NCBI RefSeq assembly: GCF_027924405.1
Contig: NZ_AP026978.1
Span: 1,364,001 to 1,428,000 of the forward strand
DNA length: 64,000 nt
Direction: 5' to 3'
Source: Nocardia sputorum
Lineage (GTDB): Bacteria > Actinomycetota > Actinomycetes > Mycobacteriales > Mycobacteriaceae
Made by a program: the position numbers and the translations under genes
Part shown: positions 9,439-18,372 of the stretch, piece after piece
How positions within the stretch are numbered: position 1 is the stretch's first letter
Layout of the letters: each line of letters begins with the position of its first letter
Notes under the pieces: generated by a model
What the model was told of the DNA's origin: nothing
The model's input: only the letters and a program-made list of their open reading frames with translations
The model's database searches: none

Positions 9439-10827
9439 ATGAGCGTGGAGCCCGAGTGGGACGGCGGGCCGGTGCCGCCCGATCCGGACGCGTTCGCGCG
9501 TCGGCCGGTGCTGCCCGAAGACGATCCGTTCTACGTGCCGCCGCCCGCGGTCGGGCGCTTGCGTCCCGGTGCGATCGTCCGCACGCGGACCGTGGAGATC
9601 GGCTTCTTCGCCCTTGTGCCGCAGCGCGTTTCGGCGTGGCAGTTGCTCTATCGCACCTGTGATCTGGACGGTGAGCCGGAGGTGGCGGTGACCACCGTGC
9701 TGTTGCCGTGGGGTGCGGATCCGGCCGAGCCGCGCCCGCTGGTCTCGTTCCAGTGCGCGATCGACGCGGTCGCGTCGAAATGTCTTCCCTCCTATTCGTT
9801 ACGGCGCGGGGCGCGGGCCGCCGGATCGATCCCCCAGCTCGAGCTGCCGTTGATCGTCAGCGCCCTGGCACGGGGCTGGGCGGTGTCGGTGCCGGATCAC
9901 GGTGGCACCGCGGGCCGGTTCGGCGTGGCCAGGGAGCCGGGATTCCGCGCGCTGGACGCGGTTCGCGCCGCTCTCACGTTCGTCCCGCTCGGGCTGGAAC
10001 CGGCCACGCCGGTCGGGTTGTGGGGTTATTCCGGCGGGGGATTGGCCACCGCCTGGGCCGCGGAGGCGGCCGCCGAGTACGCGCCGGAGCTGAACGTGGT
10101 CGGCGCGGTCGCCGGCTCGCCGGTGGGTGATCCGGCCGCCGCGTTCGTCCGGCTCAACGGCACGTTGTTCGCGGGGTTCGCGGCCGTCTTCACCGCCGGG
10201 CTGCGCCGCGGGTATCCGGACCTGGACCGCATGCTGCGCGCCCACCTGGACGCCCGGTATCTGGGCTGGCTGGCCGAGACCGAGACCACCGCGACTTTCC
10301 CGCTGCTGTATCGCTTCGCCCGGCGCGACATCGACAAGCACAGCGACGCGGGGCTCGCCGCGATGATCGCCCAGGACGGGTTGCGGCGGATCCTCGACGA
10401 CATCCACCCGGGCCGCCGCGCGCCCGCCATGCCCATGCTGGTGCTGCAAGGCGTGCACGACGAGGTGATCGCGGTAGCCGACGTGGACGGCCACGTCGCC
10501 CGTTACGTGGACGCGGGCGTGCACGTGCGCTACCTGCGCGACCGGCTCAGCACCCATCTGCTGTTGCAGTTCCTGGCGCTGCCGGTCATGGTCGACTGGC
10601 TCGCCGGCCGCTTCGCCGGACGCGAGTTGCCCGCGGCCGGTACGCAGACGCGATGGTCGCTCGCCCTCGCCGGTCCGGCGTTGCGCGGCCACCTGGGTTT
10701 CGCGGCGTTGCTCATCCGCATGTGGTTCGGACGGCCGATCCGCGCGCCGCGCCCGCCCGAGCTGTCGCGGCTCCGCCCGCGACGGCTGTCCATCCTTTCC
10801 GCCGCGCTGCGCAACTCCTTGTCCTGA
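9439..10827 (+). CDS. Lipase-family alpha/beta hydrolase (secretory lipase LIP type)
   Basis: A 462-residue hydrolase resembling the LIP family of lipases. The nucleophile elbow GYSGGGLATAWAAE is near residue 198, an Asp in HDEVI and a His in STHLLL fit the rest of a triad. The ATG at 9439 follows GGAAAGGGAG. With this start there is no signal peptide although many relatives are secreted, so either the enzyme is cytoplasmic or the N-terminus differs. It follows the class 2 lipase gene by 167 bp in the same direction, forming a small lipolytic group. Confidence 0.75.
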   Translation: MSVEPEWDGGPVPPDPDAFARRPVLPEDDPFYVPPPAVGRLRPGAIVRTRTVEIGFFALVPQRVSAWQLLYRTCDLDGEPEVAVTTVLLPWGADPAEPRPLVSFQCAIDAVASKCLPSYSLRRGARAAGSIPQLELPLIVSALARGWAVSVPDHGGTAGRFGVAREPGFRALDAVRAALTFVPLGLEPATPVGLWGYSGGGLATAWAAEAAAEYAPELNVVGAVAGSPVGDPAAAFVRLNGTLFAGFAAVFTAGLRRGYPDLDRMLRAHLDARYLGWLAETETTATFPLLYRFARRDIDKHSDAGLAAMIAQDGLRRILDDIHPGRRAPAMPMLVLQGVHDEVIAVADVDGHVARYVDAGVHVRYLRDRLSTHLLLQFLALPVMVDWLAGRFAGRELPAAGTQTRWSLALAGPALRGHLGFAALLIRMWFGRPIRAPRPPELSRLRPRRLSILSAALRNSLS

Positions 10828-10971
10828 CCCCTGCCGCGCGGCCGCCGACGTGCCGTCTGAGCTGGCCTGATCGCACACCATCCCGCAGCGCCGACGAGAT
10901 TCGGGTGTCGCCTCACAAAGGTGTCCGTTTTGCTCTAGCGTGAGCACGGTTGGTGCCGAGAGGGGTCGTGG

Positions 10972-12336
10972 ATGCGTAGCGGGATGTTGAGTGTGGCGCA
11001 ATTGCGGGACCGGGTCGACACGGGTGAGATCGACACGGTGCTGGTCGCCATGACCGATATGCAGGGGCGACTGCAAGGCAAACGCTGCGCCGCGCGATAT
11101 TTTCTGGACGAGGTGGTCCAGCACGCCACCGAGGCGTGCGAATACCTGCTCGCCGTGGACGTGGATATGACGACCGTCGACGGATACGCGCTGTCGTCCT
11201 GGGAGACCGGGTACGGGGACGTCGTGCTGCGGCCGGATCTGCGCACCCTGCGGACGACGCCGTGGTGGCCGGGCACGGCGCTCGTGTTGTGCGACGTCGA
11301 GCACGTGGTGCCGGAGGGGCGGCCCGTGCCCGCCTCGCCGCGCCAGGTGCTGCGCAGACAGCTGGACCGGTTGGCCGAGCGCGGCCTGCGCGCGTTCGTC
11401 GGGACCGAACTCGAATTCCTCGTGTTCGACGACAGCTACGAGGCGGCCTGGAACGCCGGGTACCGCGGGCTGACACCGGCCAACCAGTACAACGTCGACT
11501 ACTCGATGCTCGGCACCGGGCGGATCGAACCGTTGCTGCGCCGCATCCGTAAGGAGATGGACGGCGCGGGAATGTACGTCGAGTCGGCCAAAGGCGAATG
11601 CAACCCAGGCCAGCACGAGATCGCGTTCCGGTACGACGAAGCGCTGGTCACCTGCGACAACCACAGCATCTACAAGACCGGCGCGAAGGAGATCGCCGCC
11701 CAGGAAGGGCGCAGCCTCACGTTCATGGCGAAATACAATGAGCGGGAGGGTAATTCGTGTCACATCCACTTGAGCTTGCGCGGTGAATCGGGGGAGCCGG
11801 TTTTCGCGGGCGACGGAGCGGACGGCATGTCGCCGCTGATGCGGCAGTTCATCGCGGGGCAGCTGGACTGCCTGCGCGAGTTCACCTACCTGCTGGCGCC
11901 GAACATCAACTCCTACAAGCGATTCGTCACCGGGAGCTTCGCCCCGACCGCGATCGCGTGGGGCCGCGACAACCGGACCTGCGCCGTCCGCGTGGTCGGC
12001 GAAGAGCATTCGCTGCGGTTCGAGAACCGGGTGCCCGGCGGCGACGTGAACCCGTACCTCGCCGTGGCCGCCCTGATCGCGGCGGGACTGCACGGTATCG
12101 ATCGCGGGCTGCCGCTGGAGCCGGAATTCCACGGCAACGCCTACCGCTCCGAGCGCCCTCGGGTGCCGCGGACGCTGCGCGAAGCGGCCCAGCTGTTCGG
12201 CGACAGCACGGTGGCCCGCGCGGCCTTCGGTGATGATGTAGTGGAGCACTACCGCAACGCGGCGCGGGTCGAGCTGGACGCCTACGACGCCGCGGTCACC
12301 GACTGGGAGCGTATCCGTGGTTTCGAACGACTCTGA
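10972..12336 (+). CDS. Glutamine synthetase-family ligase (gamma-glutamyl-amine synthetase, PuuA-like)
   Basis: A 454-residue GS-fold enzyme with metal/substrate motifs GTELEFLVF, ESAKGECNPGQHE and GNSCHIHLS, and a C-terminal ATP/glutamate-binding region. The adjacent PuuD-like hydrolase and aldehyde dehydrogenase indicate that it glutamylates an amine (polyamine or monoamine) instead of assimilating ammonia. It opens an operon and overlaps the next gene by 20 bp. ATG at 10972 follows AGGGG. The actual amine is not determined. Confidence 0.85.
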   Translation: MRSGMLSVAQLRDRVDTGEIDTVLVAMTDMQGRLQGKRCAARYFLDEVVQHATEACEYLLAVDVDMTTVDGYALSSWETGYGDVVLRPDLRTLRTTPWWPGTALVLCDVEHVVPEGRPVPASPRQVLRRQLDRLAERGLRAFVGTELEFLVFDDSYEAAWNAGYRGLTPANQYNVDYSMLGTGRIEPLLRRIRKEMDGAGMYVESAKGECNPGQHEIAFRYDEALVTCDNHSIYKTGAKEIAAQEGRSLTFMAKYNEREGNSCHIHLSLRGESGEPVFAGDGADGMSPLMRQFIAGQLDCLREFTYLLAPNINSYKRFVTGSFAPTAIAWGRDNRTCAVRVVGEEHSLRFENRVPGGDVNPYLAVAALIAAGLHGIDRGLPLEPEFHGNAYRSERPRVPRTLREAAQLFGDSTVARAAFGDDVVEHYRNAARVELDAYDAAVTDWERIRGFERL

Positions 12337-13063
12337 GGTCGCGGGAGCCCGTCCCGTGATCGGCCTGCCCACCTACGTGGAGCAGGTCCGCTTCAACGCC
12401 TGGGATCTGCCGGGCGCGGTCCTGCCGCACGCCTATGTCGAGATGGTGGCCGCCGCGGGCGGCATCCCGGTGTTGCTGCCGCCCGCGGGCGTCGCGCGTC
12501 CCGAGCTGGTGCGGCGGCTCGACGGATTGGTGCTGACCGGCGGCGCGGACGTCGATCCGGTCCGCTACGGCGGCCCGTCGTCCGGGATACCCGGCTACAC
12601 CAGGCCGGACCGGGACGAATCGGAGTTCGGCCTGTTCGAGCTGGCGCGGGCGGCGGACATGCCGATACTCGCGGTGTGCCGCGGGTTGCAACTGGCGAAC
12701 GTGGCGCTCGGCGGCACGTTGATCCCGCATCTGCCCGACGTCGTCGGGCACGAGGAGCACTCCGGCGTCGAGGGCGGGTTCACCGCCACCCGGGTGCTGA
12801 CGATCGCGGGTAGCAGGATCGCGCGCTCGGCCGGCGCGGAACTGAAGGTTCACTGCCACCATCACCAGGCCGTCGATCGGCTCGCGGAGGGCCTGGCCGC
12901 CACCGCGTACGCCGCCGACGGCACCATCGAGGCCGTGGAGTCCACCGACGGGTCGTTCCTGGTCGGCGTGCAGTGGCATCCGGAGGCCGACGCCACCGAC
13001 CGCCGGTTGATCCGGGCACTGGTCGAGGCGGCGGACACCTATCGAAGGGAGCGCGACCGGTGA
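12317..13063 (+). CDS. Gamma-glutamyl-amine/GABA hydrolase (peptidase C26, PuuD-like)
   Basis: A 248-residue class I glutamine-amidotransferase-like hydrolase. The nucleophilic Cys is in LAVCRGLQLANV, and the His-Glu pair is in GVQWHPEAD; these give the C26 triad. It would remove the gamma-glutamyl group after amine oxidation. The GTG start overlaps the synthetase gene by 20 bp, and the stop codon overlaps the start of the aldehyde dehydrogenase. The tight packing supports one pathway with both neighbours. Confidence 0.88.
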   Translation: MVSNDSEVAGARPVIGLPTYVEQVRFNAWDLPGAVLPHAYVEMVAAAGGIPVLLPPAGVARPELVRRLDGLVLTGGADVDPVRYGGPSSGIPGYTRPDRDESEFGLFELARAADMPILAVCRGLQLANVALGGTLIPHLPDVVGHEEHSGVEGGFTATRVLTIAGSRIARSAGAELKVHCHHHQAVDRLAEGLAATAYAADGTIEAVESTDGSFLVGVQWHPEADATDRRLIRALVEAADTYRRERDR

Positions 13064-14421
13064 CGACAGCGCAGGTGGTCAACCCGGCGACCGAACAGGT
13101 GGTCAGCACCGTCGAACTCGTCGGGGAAGCGGAGACCGACGCGGCCATCGCCCGCGCGCAGCATGCCTCGGCTGCCTGGCGCGAAGTGGCGCCGGGCGAC
13201 CGGGCACGATTGCTGCGCCGGTTCGCCGATGCGGTCGAGTCGGATCTGGAGCACCTCGCCCGGCTCGAGGTCGCCAACGCCGGGCACACCATCGGCAACG
13301 CCCGCTGGGAGGCGGGCAACGTCCGCGACGTCCTGCACTACGCGGCCGGGATGCCGGAACGGCTGCTGGGACACCAGATTCCGGTCGCGGGCGGCGTCGA
13401 CATCACCCTCCACGAGCCGCTCGGCGTCGTCGGGGTGATCGTGCCGTGGAACTTCCCGATGCCGATCGCCGCGTGGGGCTTCGCGCCCGCGCTCGCCGCG
13501 GGCAACACGGTGGTGCTGAAGCCCGCCGAGGTCACCCCGCTGACCGCCCTGCGGCTCGGTGAACTCGCGCTCGAGGCGGGACTGCCCGAGGACGTGTTCC
13601 AGGTGCTGCCCGGAAAAGGATCGGTGGTGGGGCAGCGCTTCGTCACCCACCCGGCCGTCCGCAAGATCGTGTTCACCGGTTCCACCGAGGTGGGCACACA
13701 GATCATGGCGGGCTGCGCGCGGCAGGTGAAGCGGGTGACGCTGGAACTGGGCGGCAAGAGCGCGAACATCGTGTTCGCCGACGCCGACCTGGAGCAGGCG
13801 GCGGCCACCGCGCCCTACGGCGTCTTCGACAATGCCGGGCAGGACTGCTGCGCCCGCTCACGGATCCTGGTGCAGCGCGGTGTGTTCGACCGCTTTCTCG
13901 AACTGCTGGAACCGGCGGTGCAGGGCGTGCGGGTGGGCGACCCGTCCGACGAAGCCACCGAGATGGGCCCGCTCATCTCGGCGGCGCATCGGGAGCGGGT
14001 GGCCGCGTTCGTGCAGCCCTCGACCAAGGTGGCGTTCACCGGAAGCATGCCCGACGGGCCCGGATTCTGGTACCCGCCGACCGTGGTGCTGCCCAGCGCG
14101 CCCACCGACCGGGTGCTCACCGAGGAAGTGTTCGGCCCGGTGGTCGCCGTCCTGCCGTTCGACGACGAGGCCGACGCGCTGCGCATCGCCAACGACACGA
14201 ATTACGGGTTGTCCGGCTCGATCTGGACCCGTGATGTCGGCCGGGCGCTGCGCGTGGCCCGCGGCGTGGAGGCGGGCAACCTGTCGGTGAACTCCCATTC
14301 GTCCGTGCGGTATTGGACGCCGTTCGGCGGGTTCAAACAGTCCGGACTGGGGCGCGAACTCGGGCCGGAGGCCGCGCTCGCCTTCACCGAGACCAAGAAC
14401 GTCTTCCTCGCCACGCAGTGA
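13060..14421 (+). CDS. Aldehyde dehydrogenase (PuuC/betaine-aldehyde type)
   Basis: A 453-residue NAD(P)-dependent aldehyde dehydrogenase. It has the PWNFPMPI cofactor-loop segment, the FTGSTEVG Rossmann motif, catalytic Glu in LELGGKSANIV and catalytic Cys in NAGQDCCARSRILV. GTG at 13060 overlaps the preceding stop codon and follows GAAGGGAG. In this operon it would oxidise the gamma-glutamyl-aminoaldehyde. A longer open frame upstream overlaps the hydrolase and is not favoured. Confidence 0.9.
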   Translation: MTTAQVVNPATEQVVSTVELVGEAETDAAIARAQHASAAWREVAPGDRARLLRRFADAVESDLEHLARLEVANAGHTIGNARWEAGNVRDVLHYAAGMPERLLGHQIPVAGGVDITLHEPLGVVGVIVPWNFPMPIAAWGFAPALAAGNTVVLKPAEVTPLTALRLGELALEAGLPEDVFQVLPGKGSVVGQRFVTHPAVRKIVFTGSTEVGTQIMAGCARQVKRVTLELGGKSANIVFADADLEQAAATAPYGVFDNAGQDCCARSRILVQRGVFDRFLELLEPAVQGVRVGDPSDEATEMGPLISAAHRERVAAFVQPSTKVAFTGSMPDGPGFWYPPTVVLPSAPTDRVLTEEVFGPVVAVLPFDDEADALRIANDTNYGLSGSIWTRDVGRALRVARGVEAGNLSVNSHSSVRYWTPFGGFKQSGLGRELGPEAALAFTETKNVFLATQ

Positions 14422-14447
14422 TACCCGCACATCCGACAGGAGATACG

Positions 14448-15212
14448 TTGCAGCGCTTACAGGATCGAGTCGCCGTCGTCACCGGCGGCGGGAGCGGTAT
14501 CGGTCTGGCCACGGTCCGTCGCTTCGCGGCGGAGGGGGCGAAAGTGGTGGTCGCGGACATCGACGCCGGGACCGGCGAGGCGGCCGCCAAGGAGGTCGGC
14601 GGCCGGTACGTCCAGGTGGACGTCACCGACGAGGCCCAGGTCGAGGCCCTGTTCCAGACGGCGGTCGATACCTACGGCGGGCTGGACATCGCGTTCAACA
14701 ACGCGGGCATCTCGCCGCCGGAGGACGATTCGATCCTGACCACCGGCATCGACGCGTGGCGGCGCGTCCAGGAGGTCAATCTGACGTCGGTGTACCTGTG
14801 CAGCAAGTACGCCATCGGGCACATGCTCGAGCGCGGCAAGGGCTCGGTGATCAACACCGCTTCGTTCGTCGCGGTGCTGGGCGCGGCGACTTCGCAGATT
14901 TCCTACACCGCCTCCAAGGGCGGTGTGCTGGCCATGAGCCGGGAACTCGGAGTCCAGTTCGCCCGCAGCGGCATTCGGGTGAACGCGCTGTGCCCCGGTC
15001 CGGTCAACACGCCCCTGCTCCAGGAACTGTTCGCCAAGGATCCCGAGCGGGCCGCGCGGCGTCTGGTGCACGTTCCGCTCGGCCGGTTCGCCGAACCGGA
15101 GGAGATCGCCGCCGCCGTCGCGTTCCTCGCCAGCGACGATTCCTCGTTCATCACCGCGTCGCAGTTCCTGGTGGACGGTGGCATCGCGGGCGCGTACGTG
15201 ACGCCGCTGTAG
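14448..15212 (+). CDS. Short-chain dehydrogenase/reductase of the amine operon
   Basis: A 254-residue classical SDR with TGGGSGIG, NNAG, and catalytic Tyr-Lys in YTASKGG, ending with the common DGGIAGAY tail of the family. The TTG at 14448 is chosen because AGGAG lies 5 bp upstream; no ATG fits. It is 26 bp after the aldehyde dehydrogenase and probably co-transcribed. Its exact step in amine or alcohol degradation is not evident; it could oxidise a hydroxyl-bearing side product or an amino alcohol. Confidence 0.85.
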   Translation: MQRLQDRVAVVTGGGSGIGLATVRRFAAEGAKVVVADIDAGTGEAAAKEVGGRYVQVDVTDEAQVEALFQTAVDTYGGLDIAFNNAGISPPEDDSILTTGIDAWRRVQEVNLTSVYLCSKYAIGHMLERGKGSVINTASFVAVLGAATSQISYTASKGGVLAMSRELGVQFARSGIRVNALCPGPVNTPLLQELFAKDPERAARRLVHVPLGRFAEPEEIAAAVAFLASDDSSFITASQFLVDGGIAGAYVTPL

Positions 15213-15235
15213 AACAGCGCCTATTTCGGCGCTCA

Positions 15236-15376
15236 TCATCGAGCGCCGCCATCGGTGGCGGGCATCACACCGCCCGCCGACGCCGCCGACACCAACGTGA
15301 TCGAGCCGCCCTCCGCCAGAGGGGGTAGCGCCGCCTGCATCGCGGCCGTGTGCGCGAGCGACTTGACCTCGACGTG
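15236..15376 (-). pseudogene. Remnant of a short-chain dehydrogenase gene
   Basis: Reading the minus strand gives about 45 residues that look like the middle of an SDR: MQAALPPLAEGGSITLVSA, the strand leading to the catalytic Ser, followed by AGGVMPAT and a stop. The upstream Rossmann part and the downstream YxxxK part are absent, and the flanking sequence is not SDR-like. It fills part of the 456-bp gap between the amine operon and the transporter. Read as a decayed gene fragment. Confidence 0.5.
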
Positions 15377-15668
15377 CCGGCGCCGTGCCGTGTTGCGCAC
15401 GCTGCTCTCGCGGCCGCCGCCGCCATGCTCGGGCGGGGTGAAGCTCGGCCCTCGACGACAGTTCGTCGCCGTGGGCAATCTCTGTGATCGACATCACAAT
15501 TATCCGAGTAGCAGCAGGTCGCGGCGGACTTCCCGGCGCGTTTGCGGACGTGCGCCTGTTTGCCGGGCGGGAATCCTGGGTATCGGTCTGTTTCGTGCCA
15601 CGCCTTCGGTTCTCGGACCGGAGGTGGAACGAACCGAGGTCCGTGGACGGACTGGAGAGGACGTGCAC

Positions 15669-17018
15669 GTGACCGACCGGACATCCGAGGGTTTCCCGCT
15701 GCGGCGTTCCGTGGCGGCCTCCGCCATGGGCAACGCGACCGAATGGTTCGACTACGGCGTCTACGCCGCCACGGCGACGTACCTGACCGACGCCTTCTTC
15801 CCCGGCGAACTGGGCACGCTCGGTACCATGCTCGGCTTCGCCATATCGTTCGTCCTCCGGCCGCTCGGCGGCATGGTGTGGGGGCCGCTCGGCGACCGGA
15901 TCGGCCGGAAAGCCGTGCTGGCCACCACGATCCTGCTGATGGCGGCCGCCACCGGAGCGATCGGCGTGCTGCCCACCCACGCGTCCGTCGGTGTGCTGGC
16001 CCCGATCCTGCTCATCCTGCTGCGTGTGGTGCAGGGCTTCTCCACCGGCGGCGAATACGGCGGCGCCGCTACGTATCTGGCCGAATGCGCCACCGACCGC
16101 AAACGCGGTTTCCTCGGCAGTTTCCTGGAGTTCGGCACGCTCGCCGGCTTCGTCGGCGGTTCGGCGACCGTGCTGGCCTGCCAGCTCGCGCTGGGCTCGG
16201 ACACCATGCACGAGTGGGGCTGGCGCATCCCGTTCCTGATCGCCATCCCGCTCGGCCTGACCGGCTGGTACCTGCGGGCCAGGCTGGACGAGAGCCCGGT
16301 GTTCACCGAAGTCGCCGAGCACAAGCATCCGCCCGGCGGCTTGCGCGAGGTGCTGACCACCTACCGGCGTGAGACGCTCACGCTGGCCGGATTGGTGGTC
16401 GCGCTCAACGTGGTGAACTACACGCTGCTGACCTACCAGCCCACCTATCTGCAGAACACGATCGGCATGGGTGAGTCGGCGACCACCGCGATGATGCTGA
16501 TCGGGCAGGTGGTGATGATGGTGGTCCTGCCCTTCTTCGGCCGGCTGTCCGACAGTGTCGGCCGCCGCCCGATGTGGTTGTTCTCCCTGATGGGTCTCGC
16601 CGTGCTCGCGGTGCCGATGTACTGGCTGATGGGCCAGGGCACCGCGTGGGCCATCATCGGCTTCATCGTGCTCGGACTGCTGTATGTGCCGCAGCTGTCC
16701 ACCATCAGCTCCACCTTCCCCGCCATCTTCCCGACGCATGTGCGGTACGCGGGTTTCGCGCTGGCCTACAACGTCTCCACCGCGGTTTTCGGCGGCACCG
16801 CCCCACTGATCAACGAGGCCGTCATCGAGACCACCGGTTGGTCGCTGTTCCCCGCCGTCTACATGGTCGGCGCGTCCCTGATCGGCCTGCTCGCCTGGAA
16901 CTACCTGCGCGAAACCGCAGGCACCTCACTGCGCGGCACCGAAGTCCCCGACGCGGGCGAAACTGTCCCGGACGACCCTGCCTCGGACCCGGATCTGCCC
17001 GCACAACCCGCGTTCTGA
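15669..17018 (+). CDS. MFS transporter, metabolite:H+ symporter (MHS/ProP) type
   Basis: A 449-residue, 12-helix transporter. It begins SAMGNATEWFDYGVYA, the hallmark N-terminal segment of MHS permeases, and carries the loop 2-3 motif GDRIGRKAVL and a second copy DSVGRRPMWL after helix 7. MHS members import compounds such as proline, betaine or organic acids. GTG at 15669 follows GGAGAGGAC. Its location 3' of the gamma-glutamyl pathway suggests uptake of that substrate, but this is inference. Confidence 0.88.
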   Translation: MTDRTSEGFPLRRSVAASAMGNATEWFDYGVYAATATYLTDAFFPGELGTLGTMLGFAISFVLRPLGGMVWGPLGDRIGRKAVLATTILLMAAATGAIGVLPTHASVGVLAPILLILLRVVQGFSTGGEYGGAATYLAECATDRKRGFLGSFLEFGTLAGFVGGSATVLACQLALGSDTMHEWGWRIPFLIAIPLGLTGWYLRARLDESPVFTEVAEHKHPPGGLREVLTTYRRETLTLAGLVVALNVVNYTLLTYQPTYLQNTIGMGESATTAMMLIGQVVMMVVLPFFGRLSDSVGRRPMWLFSLMGLAVLAVPMYWLMGQGTAWAIIGFIVLGLLYVPQLSTISSTFPAIFPTHVRYAGFALAYNVSTAVFGGTAPLINEAVIETTGWSLFPAVYMVGASLIGLLAWNYLRETAGTSLRGTEVPDAGETVPDDPASDPDLPAQPAF

Positions 17019-17039
17019 ACCGCGGCCAACCACCCGCGG

Positions 17040-17055
17040 ACCGGCGTTTACCGGT
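17040..17055. terminator. Small hairpin between convergent genes
   Basis: ACCGG-CGTTTA-CCGGT lies between the stop of the transporter (17018) and the stop of the convergent membrane protein (17077). The short stem is followed by GC-rich sequence that can pair further. Weak terminator candidate. Confidence 0.35.
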
Positions 17056-17076
17056 TGGTGCGGCCGGGGACGTCGG

Positions 17077-17772
17077 CTACTGCGTGGCGGACCAGACGGT
17101 TACCGAGGCCGTGTAGGCGTGGATCGCGTTGTTGAGGGAGATGCCGGTGAGGAAAGCGGTGCGGCCCGCAGCGGTTTTGACGCAGTAGGCGCTGTCCTTG
17201 GTGACCTGGAGGGTTTCGGCGCCCTGGGTGGCGACGAGGTCGGAGCACTGCTGTCGGGTGGGTTCGGCCGGGGTGGTCCACAGGGCGAGGGTGGGCTTCG
17301 TCGTGAAGAATCCGCCGCCGACTCCGTACAGGGTGGCTTTGTCGAACCCACCGGAAGAATTGCGGTCGTAACTGACCCATGCGCTGGCGCCGTTGTTGCT
17401 GGCCAGCACGCGGGGCGGGACGGAGTCCAAATCCAGATAGGTGAGGTTGATCGTGCCGGTCCATCGGACATCGTTCGGCGAAGCGGCCGCCGACGTCGTC
17501 GGCACGGCGGAGGGCGCGGGGGAGGCCGCGCGGTCGTCCGCGGCAGCGCTGGGGGTGGTCTGCTGAGCCGATGTCGAGGCCGACGCCGCGGAGGCGTCGT
17601 CATCGGTGAACTTCTCCACCGCCAAGACGATCAACCCGGAAATGATGGGGAACAGCAGTGTGGTGAGAATCGTCCCGGAGTGACGACGAACCCAGCTCTT
17701 GCGCTCGGCCGGGTCCTGCTGCCGGGGTTGCGCTGTCTCGCGTGTGTCCGCGTCGGGCTCGTTGTCCCCCAT
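17077..17772 (-). CDS. Membrane-anchored protein of unknown function
   Basis: A 231-residue protein not recognised by family. It has a charged cytoplasmic N-terminus (about 30 residues), one transmembrane helix (ILTTLLFPIISGLIVLAV), a Ser/Thr/Ala-rich linker (about 60-110), and an extracytoplasmic domain beginning NDVRWTGTINLTYLDLDSVPP and containing two cysteines. ATG at 17772 is chosen for AGGAGG 7 bp upstream. The architecture, a single-pass anchor plus flexible linker, suggests a surface-exposed domain. No operon partners. Confidence 0.7.
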   Translation of the reverse strand: MGDNEPDADTRETAQPRQQDPAERKSWVRRHSGTILTTLLFPIISGLIVLAVEKFTDDDASAASASTSAQQTTPSAAADDRAASPAPSAVPTTSAAASPNDVRWTGTINLTYLDLDSVPPRVLASNNGASAWVSYDRNSSGGFDKATLYGVGGGFFTTKPTLALWTTPAEPTRQQCSDLVATQGAETLQVTKDSAYCVKTAAGRTAFLTGISLNNAIHAYTASVTVWSATQ

Positions 17773-17914
17773 GGAGCTGCCTCCTGTAGCCGCATCGGTT
17801 TCCAAAGCTCGACGTTTGCCTGATCTGGCCAGTGGACGGTGCCGTTGCTCATGCTGGTGTGCTGATATCCAATTGTCAATGGCCGCAATTACTTCGGCAC
17901 TGGCAAAGCGGGGC

Positions 17915-18286
17915 TCAGGTAGCGGCGGGTGGCTCGTCGTCTTCCGGCCAGCTGTCCTCGATGATCAGGCGGCCGTCTCGCAGGGCGGCCGCGTACTGGT
18001 CGGCCACCAGGTCGGCCGGGTAGGTCGGCCAGTAGGAGACGGCGCCGGTGGGTTTGTCGATGACGCAGACGGACCCGCCGACTACCACCAGCGGGCTGTC
18101 CGGCTCGGCGTGCGGAGGGCGGGGGAAGGTGGCGACGGCGACGAAGCAGGTGTCGAACTCGGTCAGCCGGTAGGCGATTCCGCGCTCGGCGTAGTCGCCG
18201 TTGGCGAGATGGTGGTCGGCGATCCGGTGCGCCTCGGTCAGATCCACCGGTGTGGTCGCCTCGGTCGGGTAGGCGTGGATGTCCAT
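17915..18286 (-). CDS. YrhB/Imm35-like small protein
   Basis: A 123-residue protein with a C-terminal GGSVCVIDKPTGAVSYWP segment resembling the YrhB/immunity-protein-35 fold, in which a conserved G-x-x-V-D-x-x-TG strand precedes a short helix. Relatives occur as immunity proteins or as orphan actinobacterial proteins. No toxin gene is adjacent, so an orphan role is more likely. Function unknown. Confidence 0.6.
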   Translation of the reverse strand: MDIHAYPTEATTPVDLTEAHRIADHHLANGDYAERGIAYRLTEFDTCFVAVATFPRPPHAEPDSPLVVVGGSVCVIDKPTGAVSYWPTYPADLVADQYAAALRDGRLIIEDSWPEDDEPPAAT

Positions 18287-18372
18287 GTGTCGATGGCGGC
18301 CGGGGAATGGCCGCCCGCTCCTTCCGGGTCTCTGGATAGCACGGTGGCGGCTCGGCGCAAGCGGGTTTCCGG

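Noticed and set aside
9799..12372. Very long minus-strand open frame opposite the second lipase and the GS-like gene
   Set aside because: It is the antisense shadow of strongly recognisable genes in GC-rich DNA and has no family features.
14457..16739. Long minus-strand open frame opposite the SDR and MFS genes
   Set aside because: His/Gly/Arg/Gln-rich shadow sequence without domains; the plus-strand genes have clear motifs.
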